A stretch of DNA of 54,380 nt, from positions 1-54,380 of the forward strand of contig JAGCJL010000018.1 in NCBI GenBank assembly GCA_017647975.1, read 5' to 3'. Origin of the DNA: Bacteroidaceae bacterium (GTDB lineage Bacteria > Bacteroidota > Bacteroidia > Bacteroidales > Bacteroidaceae). The translations under genes and the position numbers were made by a program. The stretch's first letter is position 1, and the number at the start of each line of letters is the position of its first letter. This document shows positions 36,155 through 45,200 of this stretch, piece after piece. Under the pieces are notes generated by a model. The model worked only from the letters and a program-made list of their open reading frames with translations. It searched no databases and was not told the DNA's origin.

Positions 36155-37459
36155 TTATGAACGTGTTATCTTTGCACCAATACTATTCAGTCTCTCTTCG
36201 AGGTTCTGATAACCTCTGTCAATCTGCTCAATATTGTCGATGCGGCTCACTCCGTCAGCACTCATGGCTGCAATGAGCAGTGCAATACCGGCTCTGATGT
36301 CGGGCGAACTCATGGCACGGGGCTTTAGAGTGAACTGTCTGTCGTGACCAATAACTACTGCACGGTGAGGGTCGCAAAGAAGAATCTGTGCTCCCATGTC
36401 TATGAGCTTGTCAACAAAGAAGAGACGGCTCTCAAACATCTTTTGATGTATGAGTACGCTTCCCTTTGCCTGAATGGCTGTTACAAGCAGTACGCTCAAG
36501 AGGTCGGGAGTCAGTCCCGGCCATGGTGCATCGCTTATGTTCATGATAGAACCGTCGATGAATGACTCAATCTCATAGTGCTCTTGTGCAGGGATATAGA
36601 TATCATCACCTCTTTGTTCGAACTTGATACCAAGACGGCGGAAACTCTCGGGGATGATTCCAAGATTCTCGAATGAGACATTCTTGATAGTAAGTTCACT
36701 CTTGGTCATGGCTGCCATACCAATGAAACTGCCAACCTCAATCATGTCGGGCAAAGCACGGTGTGTACACCCTGTGAGTTCCTTTACACCTTCAATGGTT
36801 ATGAGGTTACTTGCTATGCCTGAGATTTTTGCACCCATCTTATTCAGCATACGGCATAATTGCTGTATGTAGGGTTCGCAGGCTGCGTTGTATATTGTAG
36901 TCTTGCCTTCGGCAAGTACAGCGGCCATGATGATGTTTGCTGTACCGGTAACCGAAGCCTCGTCGAGTAGCATTGAACAGCCTTTGAGGCCTTTTGCACT
37001 CATTTTATAGACTCTCTTTTCCATGTCGAAAGAGAATTCTGCACCGAGTTTTTGCAAACCTATAATGTGTGTGTCAAGACGGCGGCGGCCAATCTTGTCA
37101 CCACCGGGCTCTGACATCGTGGCTTTGCCGAAACGGCCCAATAAAGGACCTATGAACATTACCGAACCCCTGAGGCGTGAGCAACCATTGATGTACTCTT
37201 CGCTGTCGATGTAGTCGAGGTTGATGTTGTTTGCCTGGAATGTAAAACAGCCCACTCCGTTGCGTGTCACAGAAACACCCATGTTCATCAACTGATTGAT
37301 GAGATTGTTTACGTCGGCAATGTCGGGTATGTTTTCTATTGTGACTTTCTCGCTTGTTAGCAGTGTTGCACAAATCTCTTGCAATACCTCGTTCTTTGCA
37401 CCCTGTGGGGTTATTGAACCGTGCAGGCTGTGTCCGCCTTCTATGATGAATGATGCCAT
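36155..37459 (-). CDS. murA: UDP-N-acetylglucosamine 1-carboxyvinyltransferase MurA, Cys-to-Asp type
   Basis: This 434-residue enzyme transfers enolpyruvate from PEP to UDP-GlcNAc, the first committed step of peptidoglycan synthesis. Lys22 and Asn23 (GAKNEVL) and DAPWPGLTPD are conserved. In the mobile loop the sequence is EPGGDKIGRRRLD: Asp121 replaces the Cys that fosfomycin alkylates (Cys115 in E. coli). The Asp codon is GAC, complement of 37097-37099. Cys-to-Asp enzymes in other phyla are active but fosfomycin-insensitive. It follows the DUF4290 gene by 4 bp. Confidence 0.95.
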   Translation of the reverse strand: MASFIIEGGHSLHGSITPQGAKNEVLQEICATLLTSEKVTIENIPDIADVNNLINQLMNMGVSVTRNGVGCFTFQANNINLDYIDSEEYINGCSRLRGSVMFIGPLLGRFGKATMSEPGGDKIGRRRLDTHIIGLQKLGAEFSFDMEKRVYKMSAKGLKGCSMLLDEASVTGTANIIMAAVLAEGKTTIYNAACEPYIQQLCRMLNKMGAKISGIASNLITIEGVKELTGCTHRALPDMIEVGSFIGMAAMTKSELTIKNVSFENLGIIPESFRRLGIKFEQRGDDIYIPAQEHYEIESFIDGSIMNISDAPWPGLTPDLLSVLLVTAIQAKGSVLIHQKMFESRLFFVDKLIDMGAQILLCDPHRAVVIGHDRQFTLKPRAMSSPDIRAGIALLIAAMSADGVSRIDNIEQIDRGYQNLEERLNSIGAKITRS

Positions 37460-37463
37460 AGTA

Positions 37464-38078
37464 TTAGAATTTCTTCTTGAATGTTTTTTTGCCGTTATTG
37501 CGTTTAGCGTTGTTTCTTTGGTTGTGGTTTTGTAAACCTTGTCCGGTCTTGATTTCTTTGTCTGTGATGCTTATAGCACCGTTGGTGTATATACGCAGGT
37601 CTTCAAAGATTTTCTTGTCATCTACACCCTCCTTGTTCCATGCGATATAGTTTTTCTTCATTTGTATCGCAATGAGATTTACAAACTGCTCTTTCTCTTC
37701 TCCCTCTTCGAGAGTGCATGCGTGAGCAATCATCTCTTCAACGATTCTGCCATAGTGTCGGTTCTTGATTTCTCCGGTCTGGTAGGGAACACGCTGGGGT
37801 GGAACATGAAATTCTTCTTTCTTGATTACCTCATATGGGTAATCGATGTCAAGCGAAAAATCGGCCATGATGGCTAAGTGGTCCCACAACTTGCGTTCAT
37901 AGTCGGGCAGGTTGCGAGTGTTTGGGAACATACTTCCCATAATTTGTATAATGGTTGTTGCACACTTTTGACGTTCTTCGCGGTTCTCTATAGTGAGTGC
38001 GTGATCAACCATCTTTTGTACAGAACGGCCATACTCAGGAAGAGCAAGTTTCTTCTGTTTGGTATTGTATTCCATCAT
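37464..38078 (-). CDS. DUF4290 protein
   Basis: This 204-residue cytoplasmic protein matches the DUF4290 family of Bacteroidota by its start (MEYNTKQKKLALPEYGR) and the MGSMFPNTRNLPDYERKLWDHL segment. Function is unknown. It is mostly helical and ends in a low-complexity Asn/Lys/Arg-rich tail (about 180-204), suggesting RNA or nucleic-acid contact, which is only a guess. The start may be either of two adjacent ATG codons. Its place between tsaB and murA points to a housekeeping role. Confidence 0.85.
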   Translation of the reverse strand: MMEYNTKQKKLALPEYGRSVQKMVDHALTIENREERQKCATTIIQIMGSMFPNTRNLPDYERKLWDHLAIMADFSLDIDYPYEVIKKEEFHVPPQRVPYQTGEIKNRHYGRIVEEMIAHACTLEEGEEKEQFVNLIAIQMKKNYIAWNKEGVDDKKIFEDLRIYTNGAISITDKEIKTGQGLQNHNQRNNAKRNNGKKTFKKKF

Positions 38079-38091
38079 AATCGTATGCAGT

Positions 38092-38796
38092 TTAATTGTT
38101 CTTTAACAGTTCTTTTGGTTTTGTAGCTACAAAATTCTTCAAGTAGAAAGGCTCAAAGTAGGCAATGTCCTCGAATTTCTCGTTGAACCATGCTCGTTCG
38201 GCAAGAGGCATCATGTTCTTAGCAAGCGGGTTGAGGAACCCGTCGAGAAAACGTGCATTGGGGTGTTTGATAATCTCCTTGCACTTGCCGGCACCGTTGC
38301 CAAAGAAATAGATGATGTTTTTGTCAAGCAGTTCCTTATAGCTCTCCTCGGTAACAACCTCTGCGTGTGTCTCTTTAATCACGTTCAAGGCTCTATCGTA
38401 AATGGTTGCATATACCTCGTTCCTGCGTGCATCAATCATGGGGCAAAGCAGTGCTTCTTCGGGGAGTTCTTCCTTGAAAAGTACGGGAACAGCCATAATG
38501 GCATGTGTTGGAATGGCAATCAAAGGAATATTTCTGCCGTAACATACGCCTTTTGCTGTAGATGATGCAATACGCAGGCTTGTGTATGAACCCGGTCCGC
38601 AACTGAGTGCAACAGCGTTTATTTTTGCTCCTTGATTGTCGGCATTCTGCAAAGCCTCTTCCACAAAAGGTGCAAGCACTTTTGCATGTGAACGCTCGTC
38701 GCGGTTTACTCTTTCAAAGAAAACGTGTCCGTCTTGGCTTAAAGCAACAGAACAGACATCTGTAGAAGCCTCAATATGAAGTATAATTGTTGTCAT
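38092..38796 (-). CDS. tsaB: tRNA threonylcarbamoyladenosine synthesis protein TsaB
   Basis: This 234-residue protein partners TsaD in making t6A37 in tRNAs that read ANN codons. The ASKHA-fold start (HIEASTDVCSVAL) and the LSCGPGSYTSLRIASSTAKG motif identify it as TsaB and not TsaD, which is longer and has metal-binding histidines. It is first in the minus-strand run of eight genes, behind a candidate promoter. Confidence 0.92.
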   Translation of the reverse strand: MTTIILHIEASTDVCSVALSQDGHVFFERVNRDERSHAKVLAPFVEEALQNADNQGAKINAVALSCGPGSYTSLRIASSTAKGVCYGRNIPLIAIPTHAIMAVPVLFKEELPEEALLCPMIDARRNEVYATIYDRALNVIKETHAEVVTEESYKELLDKNIIYFFGNGAGKCKEIIKHPNARFLDGFLNPLAKNMMPLAERAWFNEKFEDIAYFEPFYLKNFVATKPKELLKNN

Positions 38797-38844
38797 AATC
38801 TTGTTTTTAAAAACTCGCAGTTGTTCCTAATCTGCAATAAAGTG

Positions 38845-38852
38845 CAAAAATA
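38845..38852 (-). promoter_or_regulatory. Putative -7 element for the tsaB operon
   Basis: The minus-strand reading is TATTTTTG, an exact TAnnTTTG match 48 bp before tsaB. The 213-bp divergent gap is otherwise AT-rich and without genes. Confidence 0.45.
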
Positions 38853-38957
38853 TAAATTTAAAATTATACTTGCTATTAAATAATATTTTTTAAGATAGTT
38901 TTTGTCGTTTTATTTGCAAAAAAAGTCCTCTGTTGAGGTTATTTCCAAATAAATGTA

Positions 38958-38965
38958 TAATTTTG
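38958..38965 (+). promoter_or_regulatory. Putative -7 element for the yicC operon
   Basis: TAATTTTG matches TAnnTTTG exactly, 44 bp before yicC. GTTG at 38932-38935 is a near match to the -33 element at 22 bp. Confidence 0.5.
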
Positions 38966-39009
38966 CGAATAAATGAAATTCGTTTATAATTGTTCAATCA
39001 GTAGTAGAA

Positions 39010-39885
39010 ATGATATATTCAATGACAGGCTACGGCAAGTCCGTCGCTATTTTCCAGGATAAGAAAATATGTGTGGAGGTTCGTTCACTCAATGGTAAGG
39101 CAATGGATTTGTCAACTCGCGTGGCATCGCAATTTCGCAGCCATGAGATGGAGATTCGTTCGTTTGTTACAACCATGCTTGAACGTGGAAAAATAGATGT
39201 TTCTATTTGGGTAGAGCAGGGTGACAAGGTTGAGATGCCTTCAATCAATGTTGCGGTCATGCAAGGGTATCTGGAACAGATGTCGGCTGCATCGGAGAAT
39301 TTGGGTATTAAACTGCCTGAAAATGTGCTTGAGGTGTTGTTGCGTATGCCCGAGGTTATTGCACGCAAAGAGGTTTATGAAGCAACAGATGATGAATGGA
39401 ATATTGTTTTTGACTGCTTGAAGAAGGCCGTTGAAGAACTGCTTGAGTTCCGCCGTCAGGAGGGATTGGCATTGGCTGTAAAATTTCAGGAGAAGATTTC
39501 TAATATCTCACAGCTATTAGCGTCGGTAGAGCCGTTTGAGAAAGAACGTGTGGAAAAGATACGCACACGAATAAAAGATACGCTTGAAAAGTCTTTGGGT
39601 GTGGAATATGATAATAACAGGTTTGAGCAAGAGTTGATTTTTTATATCGAAAAACTCGATGTAAACGAGGAAAAACAGCGTCTTGCCAACCATCTTGAAT
39701 ATTTTATTTCAACAATGAACGATGAACGCGGTCAAGGTAAGAAACTCGGTTTCATAGCTCAGGAAATGGGTCGTGAAATAAATACTCTCGGCAGCAAGAG
39801 TAATCATGCCGAGATGCAGAATATTGTAGTGAAAATGAAAGACGAACTTGAGCAAATAAAAGAGCAGGTTCTTAATGTAATGTAA
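39010..39885 (+). CDS. yicC: YicC-family endoribonuclease
   Basis: This 291-residue protein has the conserved start IYSMTGYGKS and the C-terminal block AQEMGREINTLGSKSN of the YicC/YloC family, whose members cut RNA, including small RNAs. It is cytoplasmic and charged. gmk starts 6 bp later, a pairing widespread in bacteria. Length is normal. Confidence 0.92.
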   Translation: MIYSMTGYGKSVAIFQDKKICVEVRSLNGKAMDLSTRVASQFRSHEMEIRSFVTTMLERGKIDVSIWVEQGDKVEMPSINVAVMQGYLEQMSAASENLGIKLPENVLEVLLRMPEVIARKEVYEATDDEWNIVFDCLKKAVEELLEFRRQEGLALAVKFQEKISNISQLLASVEPFEKERVEKIRTRIKDTLEKSLGVEYDNNRFEQELIFYIEKLDVNEEKQRLANHLEYFISTMNDERGQGKKLGFIAQEMGREINTLGSKSNHAEMQNIVVKMKDELEQIKEQVLNVM

Positions 39886-39891
39886 AGAATT

Positions 39892-40458
39892 ATGAAAAAA
39901 GGAAAGGTCGTTATTTTTTCTGCTCCTTCGGGTTCAGGCAAGTCAACATTAGTCCATTTTTTGATGGAGCAGGATGCCTCTTTTGGTTTTTCTGTGTCGG
40001 CAACAAGCCGTCCACCACGTGGAGCGGAACAGCATGGTGTCGATTATTTCTTTTATACACCTGATGAGTTTCGTGCCAGAATTGCAGCTGATGAATTTGT
40101 GGAATATGAAGAGGTTTATCCCGGACGTTTCTATGGCACATTGAAATCTCAGGTGGAACAACAGCTTATGAGACAGAATATTCTTTTTGATGTTGATGTT
40201 AAAGGTGGTTGTAACCTAAAGAAGTATTATGGCGATAGAGCGTTGTTTATCTTTGTTCAGGCTCCATCGATTGAAGTGCTTCGCGAACGTCTTGTTCGTC
40301 GTGGCGATACCTCTATGGAGGAGATAGAGCGTCGTGTTAGCAAGGCTGAATATGAGATGACATTCTCAAAATTTGCCGATAGGGTAATCGTTAATGATGA
40401 CCTTGTGAATGCGAAGAAAGAACTGATGACTGTTGTTGAGAAATTTCTTAATGAATAA
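39892..40458 (+). CDS. gmk: Guanylate kinase
   Basis: This 188-residue enzyme makes GDP from GMP and ATP. The P-loop APSGSGKST (11-19) and the GMP-binding part (SATSRPPRGAEQHGVDYFF) are present, with the lid motif RLVRRG. The end overlaps nadD by 8 bp (ATGAATAA), indicating coupled translation. Identity is firm. Confidence 0.96.
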   Translation: MKKGKVVIFSAPSGSGKSTLVHFLMEQDASFGFSVSATSRPPRGAEQHGVDYFFYTPDEFRARIAADEFVEYEEVYPGRFYGTLKSQVEQQLMRQNILFDVDVKGGCNLKKYYGDRALFIFVQAPSIEVLRERLVRRGDTSMEEIERRVSKAEYEMTFSKFADRVIVNDDLVNAKKELMTVVEKFLNE

Positions 40459-41032
40459 ACAGCGTGTTGTTATTTTTGGAGGCAGTTTCGACCCCATTCA
40501 TGTAGGGCATGTGAATCTTGCTACGGAGGTTGTCCGTGCCGGTTTGGCTTCGGAAGTATGGTTTATGGTTTCTCCTCAGAATCCACATAAGAAGGATTCA
40601 GCATTGAGCGATGAGAATCTCCGTCTGCAGATGGTGCAACTAGCAATAGCAAAAAATGAATATTTCAAGGCTTGCGACTTTGAATTCAATCTTCCTCGTC
40701 CGTCATATACTTACAATACATTGTTGGAACTTGATAAACAGTATCCCGACAAAGAGTTTTTGTTGCTTGTAGGTGCCGATAATTGGGAAAAATTCGACAA
40801 ATGGTATAATGGCGATGAGATTCTAAAGAAATACAGACTTATCGTTTATCCGCGTGGAAACGAAGAGCAACCGCAGCTTCCTCAGGGTGTCACATGGTTA
40901 CCGGCAAAATTGTATAATGTCAGTTCTACAGAAATCCGTACCGCTGTTTTTGCAGGGGAAGATATTTCTGCTTTGGTAACTCCGGAGGTAAAAAACTTTA
41001 TTGAGAGTAATAACTTATATAAATCTCTTTGA
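40451..41032 (+). CDS. nadD: Nicotinate-nucleotide adenylyltransferase NadD
   Basis: This 193-residue enzyme adenylates nicotinate mononucleotide in NAD synthesis. The start at 40451 is chosen because it places GGSFDPIHVGH (10-20), the nucleotidyl-transferase motif, at the right distance; a frame starting six codons earlier overlaps gmk further. NVSSTEIR near the C-terminus is the second family motif. It ends before a strong terminator. Confidence 0.94.
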   Translation: MNKQRVVIFGGSFDPIHVGHVNLATEVVRAGLASEVWFMVSPQNPHKKDSALSDENLRLQMVQLAIAKNEYFKACDFEFNLPRPSYTYNTLLELDKQYPDKEFLLLVGADNWEKFDKWYNGDEILKKYRLIVYPRGNEEQPQLPQGVTWLPAKLYNVSSTEIRTAVFAGEDISALVTPEVKNFIESNNLYKSL

Positions 41033-41062
41033 TAGTCAACGATAAAAGATGTTGTTTGTATA

Positions 41063-41098
41063 AAAATGACCGATTTATAAATCGGTCATTTTCTTTTT
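41063..41098 (+). terminator. Terminator after nadD
   Basis: A perfect 30-base palindrome (41063-41092; half-site AAAATGACCGATTTA) ends in TTTTCTTTTT. It insulates the yicC-gmk-nadD operon from the SusCD locus downstream. Confidence 0.88.
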
Positions 41099-41155
41099 GT
41101 CAAAAATCCCTTTAAATTTTATATATTATTTTTAATAAATATTGTTTATATCAAA

Positions 41156-41186
41156 TTTGTTTTTTTATGTTTTTATAATATTTTTG
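41156..41186 (+). promoter_or_regulatory. Consensus promoter of the SusCD-thioredoxin operon
   Basis: TTTG (41156-41159), exactly 19 bp, then TATTTTTG (41179-41186) matches the full Bacteroides promoter consensus. The expected transcript start near 41193 leaves about 50 nt of leader with the hairpin at 41207-41220. Confidence 0.75.
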
Positions 41187-41206
41187 TCACGATTAAGATA
41201 TATTTA

Positions 41207-41220
41207 GCCTTGTTTAAGGC
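41207..41220 (+). other. Small hairpin in the SusCD operon leader
   Basis: GCCTT and AAGGC form a 5-bp stem around GTTT in the predicted leader, 26 bases before the first gene. It may affect translation or RNA stability, but it is short and could be chance. Confidence 0.35.
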
Positions 41221-41245
41221 ACATTTGTTATAAAAACTTATAGCT

Positions 41246-42214
41246 ATGAAAAAAAGTCTATTGTTTGCATTGGCGGTCATTGTATTTACTTTTAGCACAG
41301 TTATTGCACAGGAAAAAACAGTGTTGAGTGCTCAAATTTATGGTTATCAAAGAGATATGGTGTATTTTGATTGTTTGCAGACACCTCTTATAGCACAGGA
41401 GTTCCATACAAATCCGGGCGAAGAACATATATATGGCTTCGAATGTGATAATTTGGTGTGCATGACAATCAATGGTCGTACAAGTGTCCTGCTGCAACCG
41501 GGTGATAGCTTGCATGTGAATGTAAACTACGACGGAAAGAACGTGAAAGTCGAGTATAGTGGAACAGAGCGTGCCGTGAATAATAATCGTCTGATGAAGA
41601 GCATAGAGAGTCTCAAACAAAGTTTGCGTTATAAAAAACAGCTTCTTGGTTGTGTCGCACTTGATATAAAACCGAAAACCCGTATAGATGATTCACGTAT
41701 TCTTCTTGAAAAGGCAAAGGCTATTATAGATAGAAGCAAGGCGAGCGTTGAGGCAAAGAATTATGTTATGGCACTGATTGACTACGATGTATATATGTCA
41801 TTCATGGAATATCCGGTAATGTATGCAAGTGTCAGAGGAGAAGAAGTGGAAAACCAGGGTATTGGTGATTATTGGAGCATTATGGATGGTTATGTAACTC
41901 GAACTGATACCGAATCGTTACTATGTCCTGAATATGCAAGCTTTCTTATGCGTTATTGTTTCTATATGAATGAAAAGGCAGCAAGAGAGGAGGGAAAAGA
42001 GTACAATATGCCTAAAATGATGGAGGATATGTACAAGGAATTGGCCTCATTCTACAGTGGTGAGCAAAGAGATGTATTGCTTTATACCTTGTTACGTAAC
42101 TTTATAATGAATGGTCAGGAAGTAGAAAGAGCCGATATCCTTTATAAGGAGTACATTGAGAAATACAATAACAATAAATTCTATAGGAGCATTCTTGATA
42201 TGCTTTTACAATAA
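41246..42214 (+). CDS. Exported protein resembling a thioredoxin-family N-terminal region without the thioredoxin domain
   Basis: This 322-residue protein has a signal peptide (1-21, ending VIA-Q). The next part resembles the beta-rich DUF4369-like domain that precedes thioredoxin in Bacteroidales TlpA-type proteins (TINGRTSVLLQPGDSLHVNV near 72-91), followed by a helical region (about 110-322). It stops where the thioredoxin domain would begin; there is no CxxC motif. It is the first gene of the SusCD operon, whose last three genes carry the complete layout. No known function is recognised; the kinship is inferred from pattern, not alignment. Confidence 0.7.
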   Translation: MKKSLLFALAVIVFTFSTVIAQEKTVLSAQIYGYQRDMVYFDCLQTPLIAQEFHTNPGEEHIYGFECDNLVCMTINGRTSVLLQPGDSLHVNVNYDGKNVKVEYSGTERAVNNNRLMKSIESLKQSLRYKKQLLGCVALDIKPKTRIDDSRILLEKAKAIIDRSKASVEAKNYVMALIDYDVYMSFMEYPVMYASVRGEEVENQGIGDYWSIMDGYVTRTDTESLLCPEYASFLMRYCFYMNEKAAREEGKEYNMPKMMEDMYKELASFYSGEQRDVLLYTLLRNFIMNGQEVERADILYKEYIEKYNNNKFYRSILDMLLQ

Positions 42215-42244
42215 AACAGTAAAAACTATATAATTGATAGATTT

Positions 42245-45200
42245 ATGGGAAAATCTATTTTAAATCAAAAGTATCTATTCCGTGTTTCAATTACTGTGCT
42301 TCTGTTGCTGTGCAACATTCCCTATATGCAGGCACAGACTTCTAATAATTGGAAGGAGAAGCCGGTAACGTTGAGGGTGAGTAACCAACCTTTGGGGAAG
42401 GTTTTGGAGATGGTTGCCGAAGCCGCTGATGCAAAGATTACTTTACAAGAGGTTTCGTTGTGGAATATCAACAAGCGTACAAGCCTTGTCGTTAAAGAAA
42501 AGCCTCTTGATAAGGTTCTTGGAGAATTGATTGGCGATCAGGATGTAATAATCCGTTACGAAGGCGAAGGTCAAATTATAGTAGAACCTGATACTCAGGG
42601 AAAAGATTCCGCGGTTGAACTTTTTGTGTCGGGACAAGTCTTTGATAAAAGCACCGGTGAACCACTTATAAGTGCAACAGTCCTTATTACAGACGGTACA
42701 GGAAAGAGTCATGGTGCCAGAGGTTGCATGACTGACTTTGACGGAAAATTCAGTCTGCGTTTGAATAAGAAAGAGTCTATAAGTGTTTCTTATGTAGGAT
42801 ATGAAGCGGTTTCAAAGCAGATTGTTAAGAATGAAAACAATCTGGTCATAGAATTGAAACCAAGTGTCGAGTTTGACGAAGTTGTGGTGACCGGTATCAG
42901 CCGCCGAAGCAAGAATAGTTTTACCGGTAATTACGTTGAGGTCAAGGGTGATGATTTGAGAAAAATGAATCCAACAAGTATTCTCAAGGGTTTGCAGTTT
43001 TTTGATCCGAGTTTCAAGATTATAGAGAATAACAATACCGGTTCTGACCCAAATGCAGAACCTGATTTCCAGATACGTGGTGATCAGTCTTTAGGAAGCA
43101 AGTCCATGAATAGCATGGATTTGATGCTTGACAATGTGTCAAGTCGTCCTAATACTCCATTGTTCGTACTCGACGGATTTATAGTTCCTATGAGCCGAAT
43201 TCTGGACCTTGATCCGGAGCGTGTCGAGAGTATCACCGTTTTGAAAGATGCTGCAGCAACGTCTGTTTATGGTTCACGTGCTGCAAATGGAGTTGTAGTC
43301 GTGGAGACAAAGGTTGCCCCTGATGGTGTGTTGTCTGTTTCATACAACGGAGCTATGACTGTGCAGACTCCTGATCTCACCGATTATAACATGATGGATG
43401 CTGCCACAAAACTTGATACTGAATGGAGAGCCGGTTTATATTCTCCAACAAATGCCGATCACATGAATCTTTACAACAGATATAGACGAAATGTGCTTGG
43501 CGGTGTAAATACCTATTGGCTTTCAAAACCGTTGCGTACAGCAATTCAGCATCGTCACTCGGCAAGTGTTGCCGGTGGTACAGATGTGTTCCGTTACAGT
43601 CTTGATATAAATGCTGCAATGCAACCGGGTGTAATGAAGGAGTCTGAAAACCAGACAAAGGGAGTGAATTTCAATATGACATACATGAAAGACAAATTCA
43701 CCATGCGTGCAAATGTAAGTCTTTCTGAGTCGGACAGTAAGAATTCGCCCTATGGTTCATTCTCGCAATATACGAGATTAAATCCCTATTATATATCCGA
43801 GGATGCCAGTGGTAATCAGTTGAAAGTTCTTGACAACAATACTGTAAGTGGACAAAGTACAGTAATCATAAATCCTCTTTATGATGCAACTGTGGGTATT
43901 AAGAATACCACAAATAGCCTAAACATGACTACAAACCTAAGTTTGGAGTACATGATATTGAAGAATCTTCGTATTACAGAGCAACTCTCTTATTCAAGAG
44001 GTATGGCCGGAACTGACAGATTCCTTCCTGCAGACCATACAAGTTTTGAGCTTGAAGATGATCTTACACGAAAAGGTAGCTATTACAAGAGTACCGGTAA
44101 CATGTCATCGTGGTCAAGTAACATGGGTTTGAATTACAATATTGTGTTAAAGAAACACCTTTTCAGTTTGTTCGGAAACTGGACTGTGAGTGAAGACAGG
44201 AACAATTATGTAAATCTCTCAGCGGTGGGTTATCCCGACCCTCATATGGATGACTTTATTTTTGGAAACAAGATGGAGACAAACATGAGTAATATTGGTA
44301 ACGAGAATATCTCACGCTCCATAGGTTTGATAGGACAGTTCTCGTATAGCTATGATAATCGTTATTCGGTTGATTTTAATATGAGTGGCGAGGCTTCATC
44401 ACGATATGCCAAGCATGAACTCGTTCCGTTCTGGTCGGTTGGAGGACGTTGGAATGCTCATAATGAGAAATGGCTTCAGGGATATCTTTCAAATCTTGTG
44501 TTCCGTGCAAGTTACGGTATTACCGGAGAGCAGAACTTCAGTCCATCCGATGCTATTGAGTATTATAGCTTCTCCGAGACAATGCGTCCTTATGGCTCAT
44601 TCCCGGTTCTTGGAGCACTTCTAAGCGGTTTGAATAATGCTGATTTAGGCTGGGCAAAGACCCATAATACAAGTTTGTCTGTAGATTTCGGATTCTGGAA
44701 AAACCGTGTGAATGTTACCTTTAACTATTATGATAATATAACAAAGGAGTTGTTGACCAATTATGACCTTGCACCATCTACAGGTTATCCAACAATGGTT
44801 ATGAATGCTGGTGAATTACAGAACAGGGGTTTTGATGCCACTCTGAATGTTATTGCCGTTCAGAATTTACGTAAACAGTTCTTCTGGACAATCAGTGCCA
44901 ATGCGAACCATAACAAGAACAAGATTCGTAAACTCTCAGATTATCTCAAGAAGGTTAATGAGGAACAGATGAAGTCGGCCGAGGCACCATTGCCACAATA
45001 TCGTGAGGGAGAATCTACAACAACTCTTTATGTTGTCCGCTCTCTTGGAGTTGATCCTGTGACAGGTAAAGAGGTTTACCTCAAACGTGACGGAACAAAA
45101 ACATTTGTATGGAATGCCAACGACAAAGTTCCTGTAGGAGATACCAATCCAACCATTAGTGGTACTGTATCTACCAGCATAAACTGGAAAGATCTTTCAT

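Noticed and set aside
38927-38938. CCTC-GAGG hairpin between tsaB and yicC
   Set aside because: A 4-bp stem without T tract or conserved context is within chance expectation.
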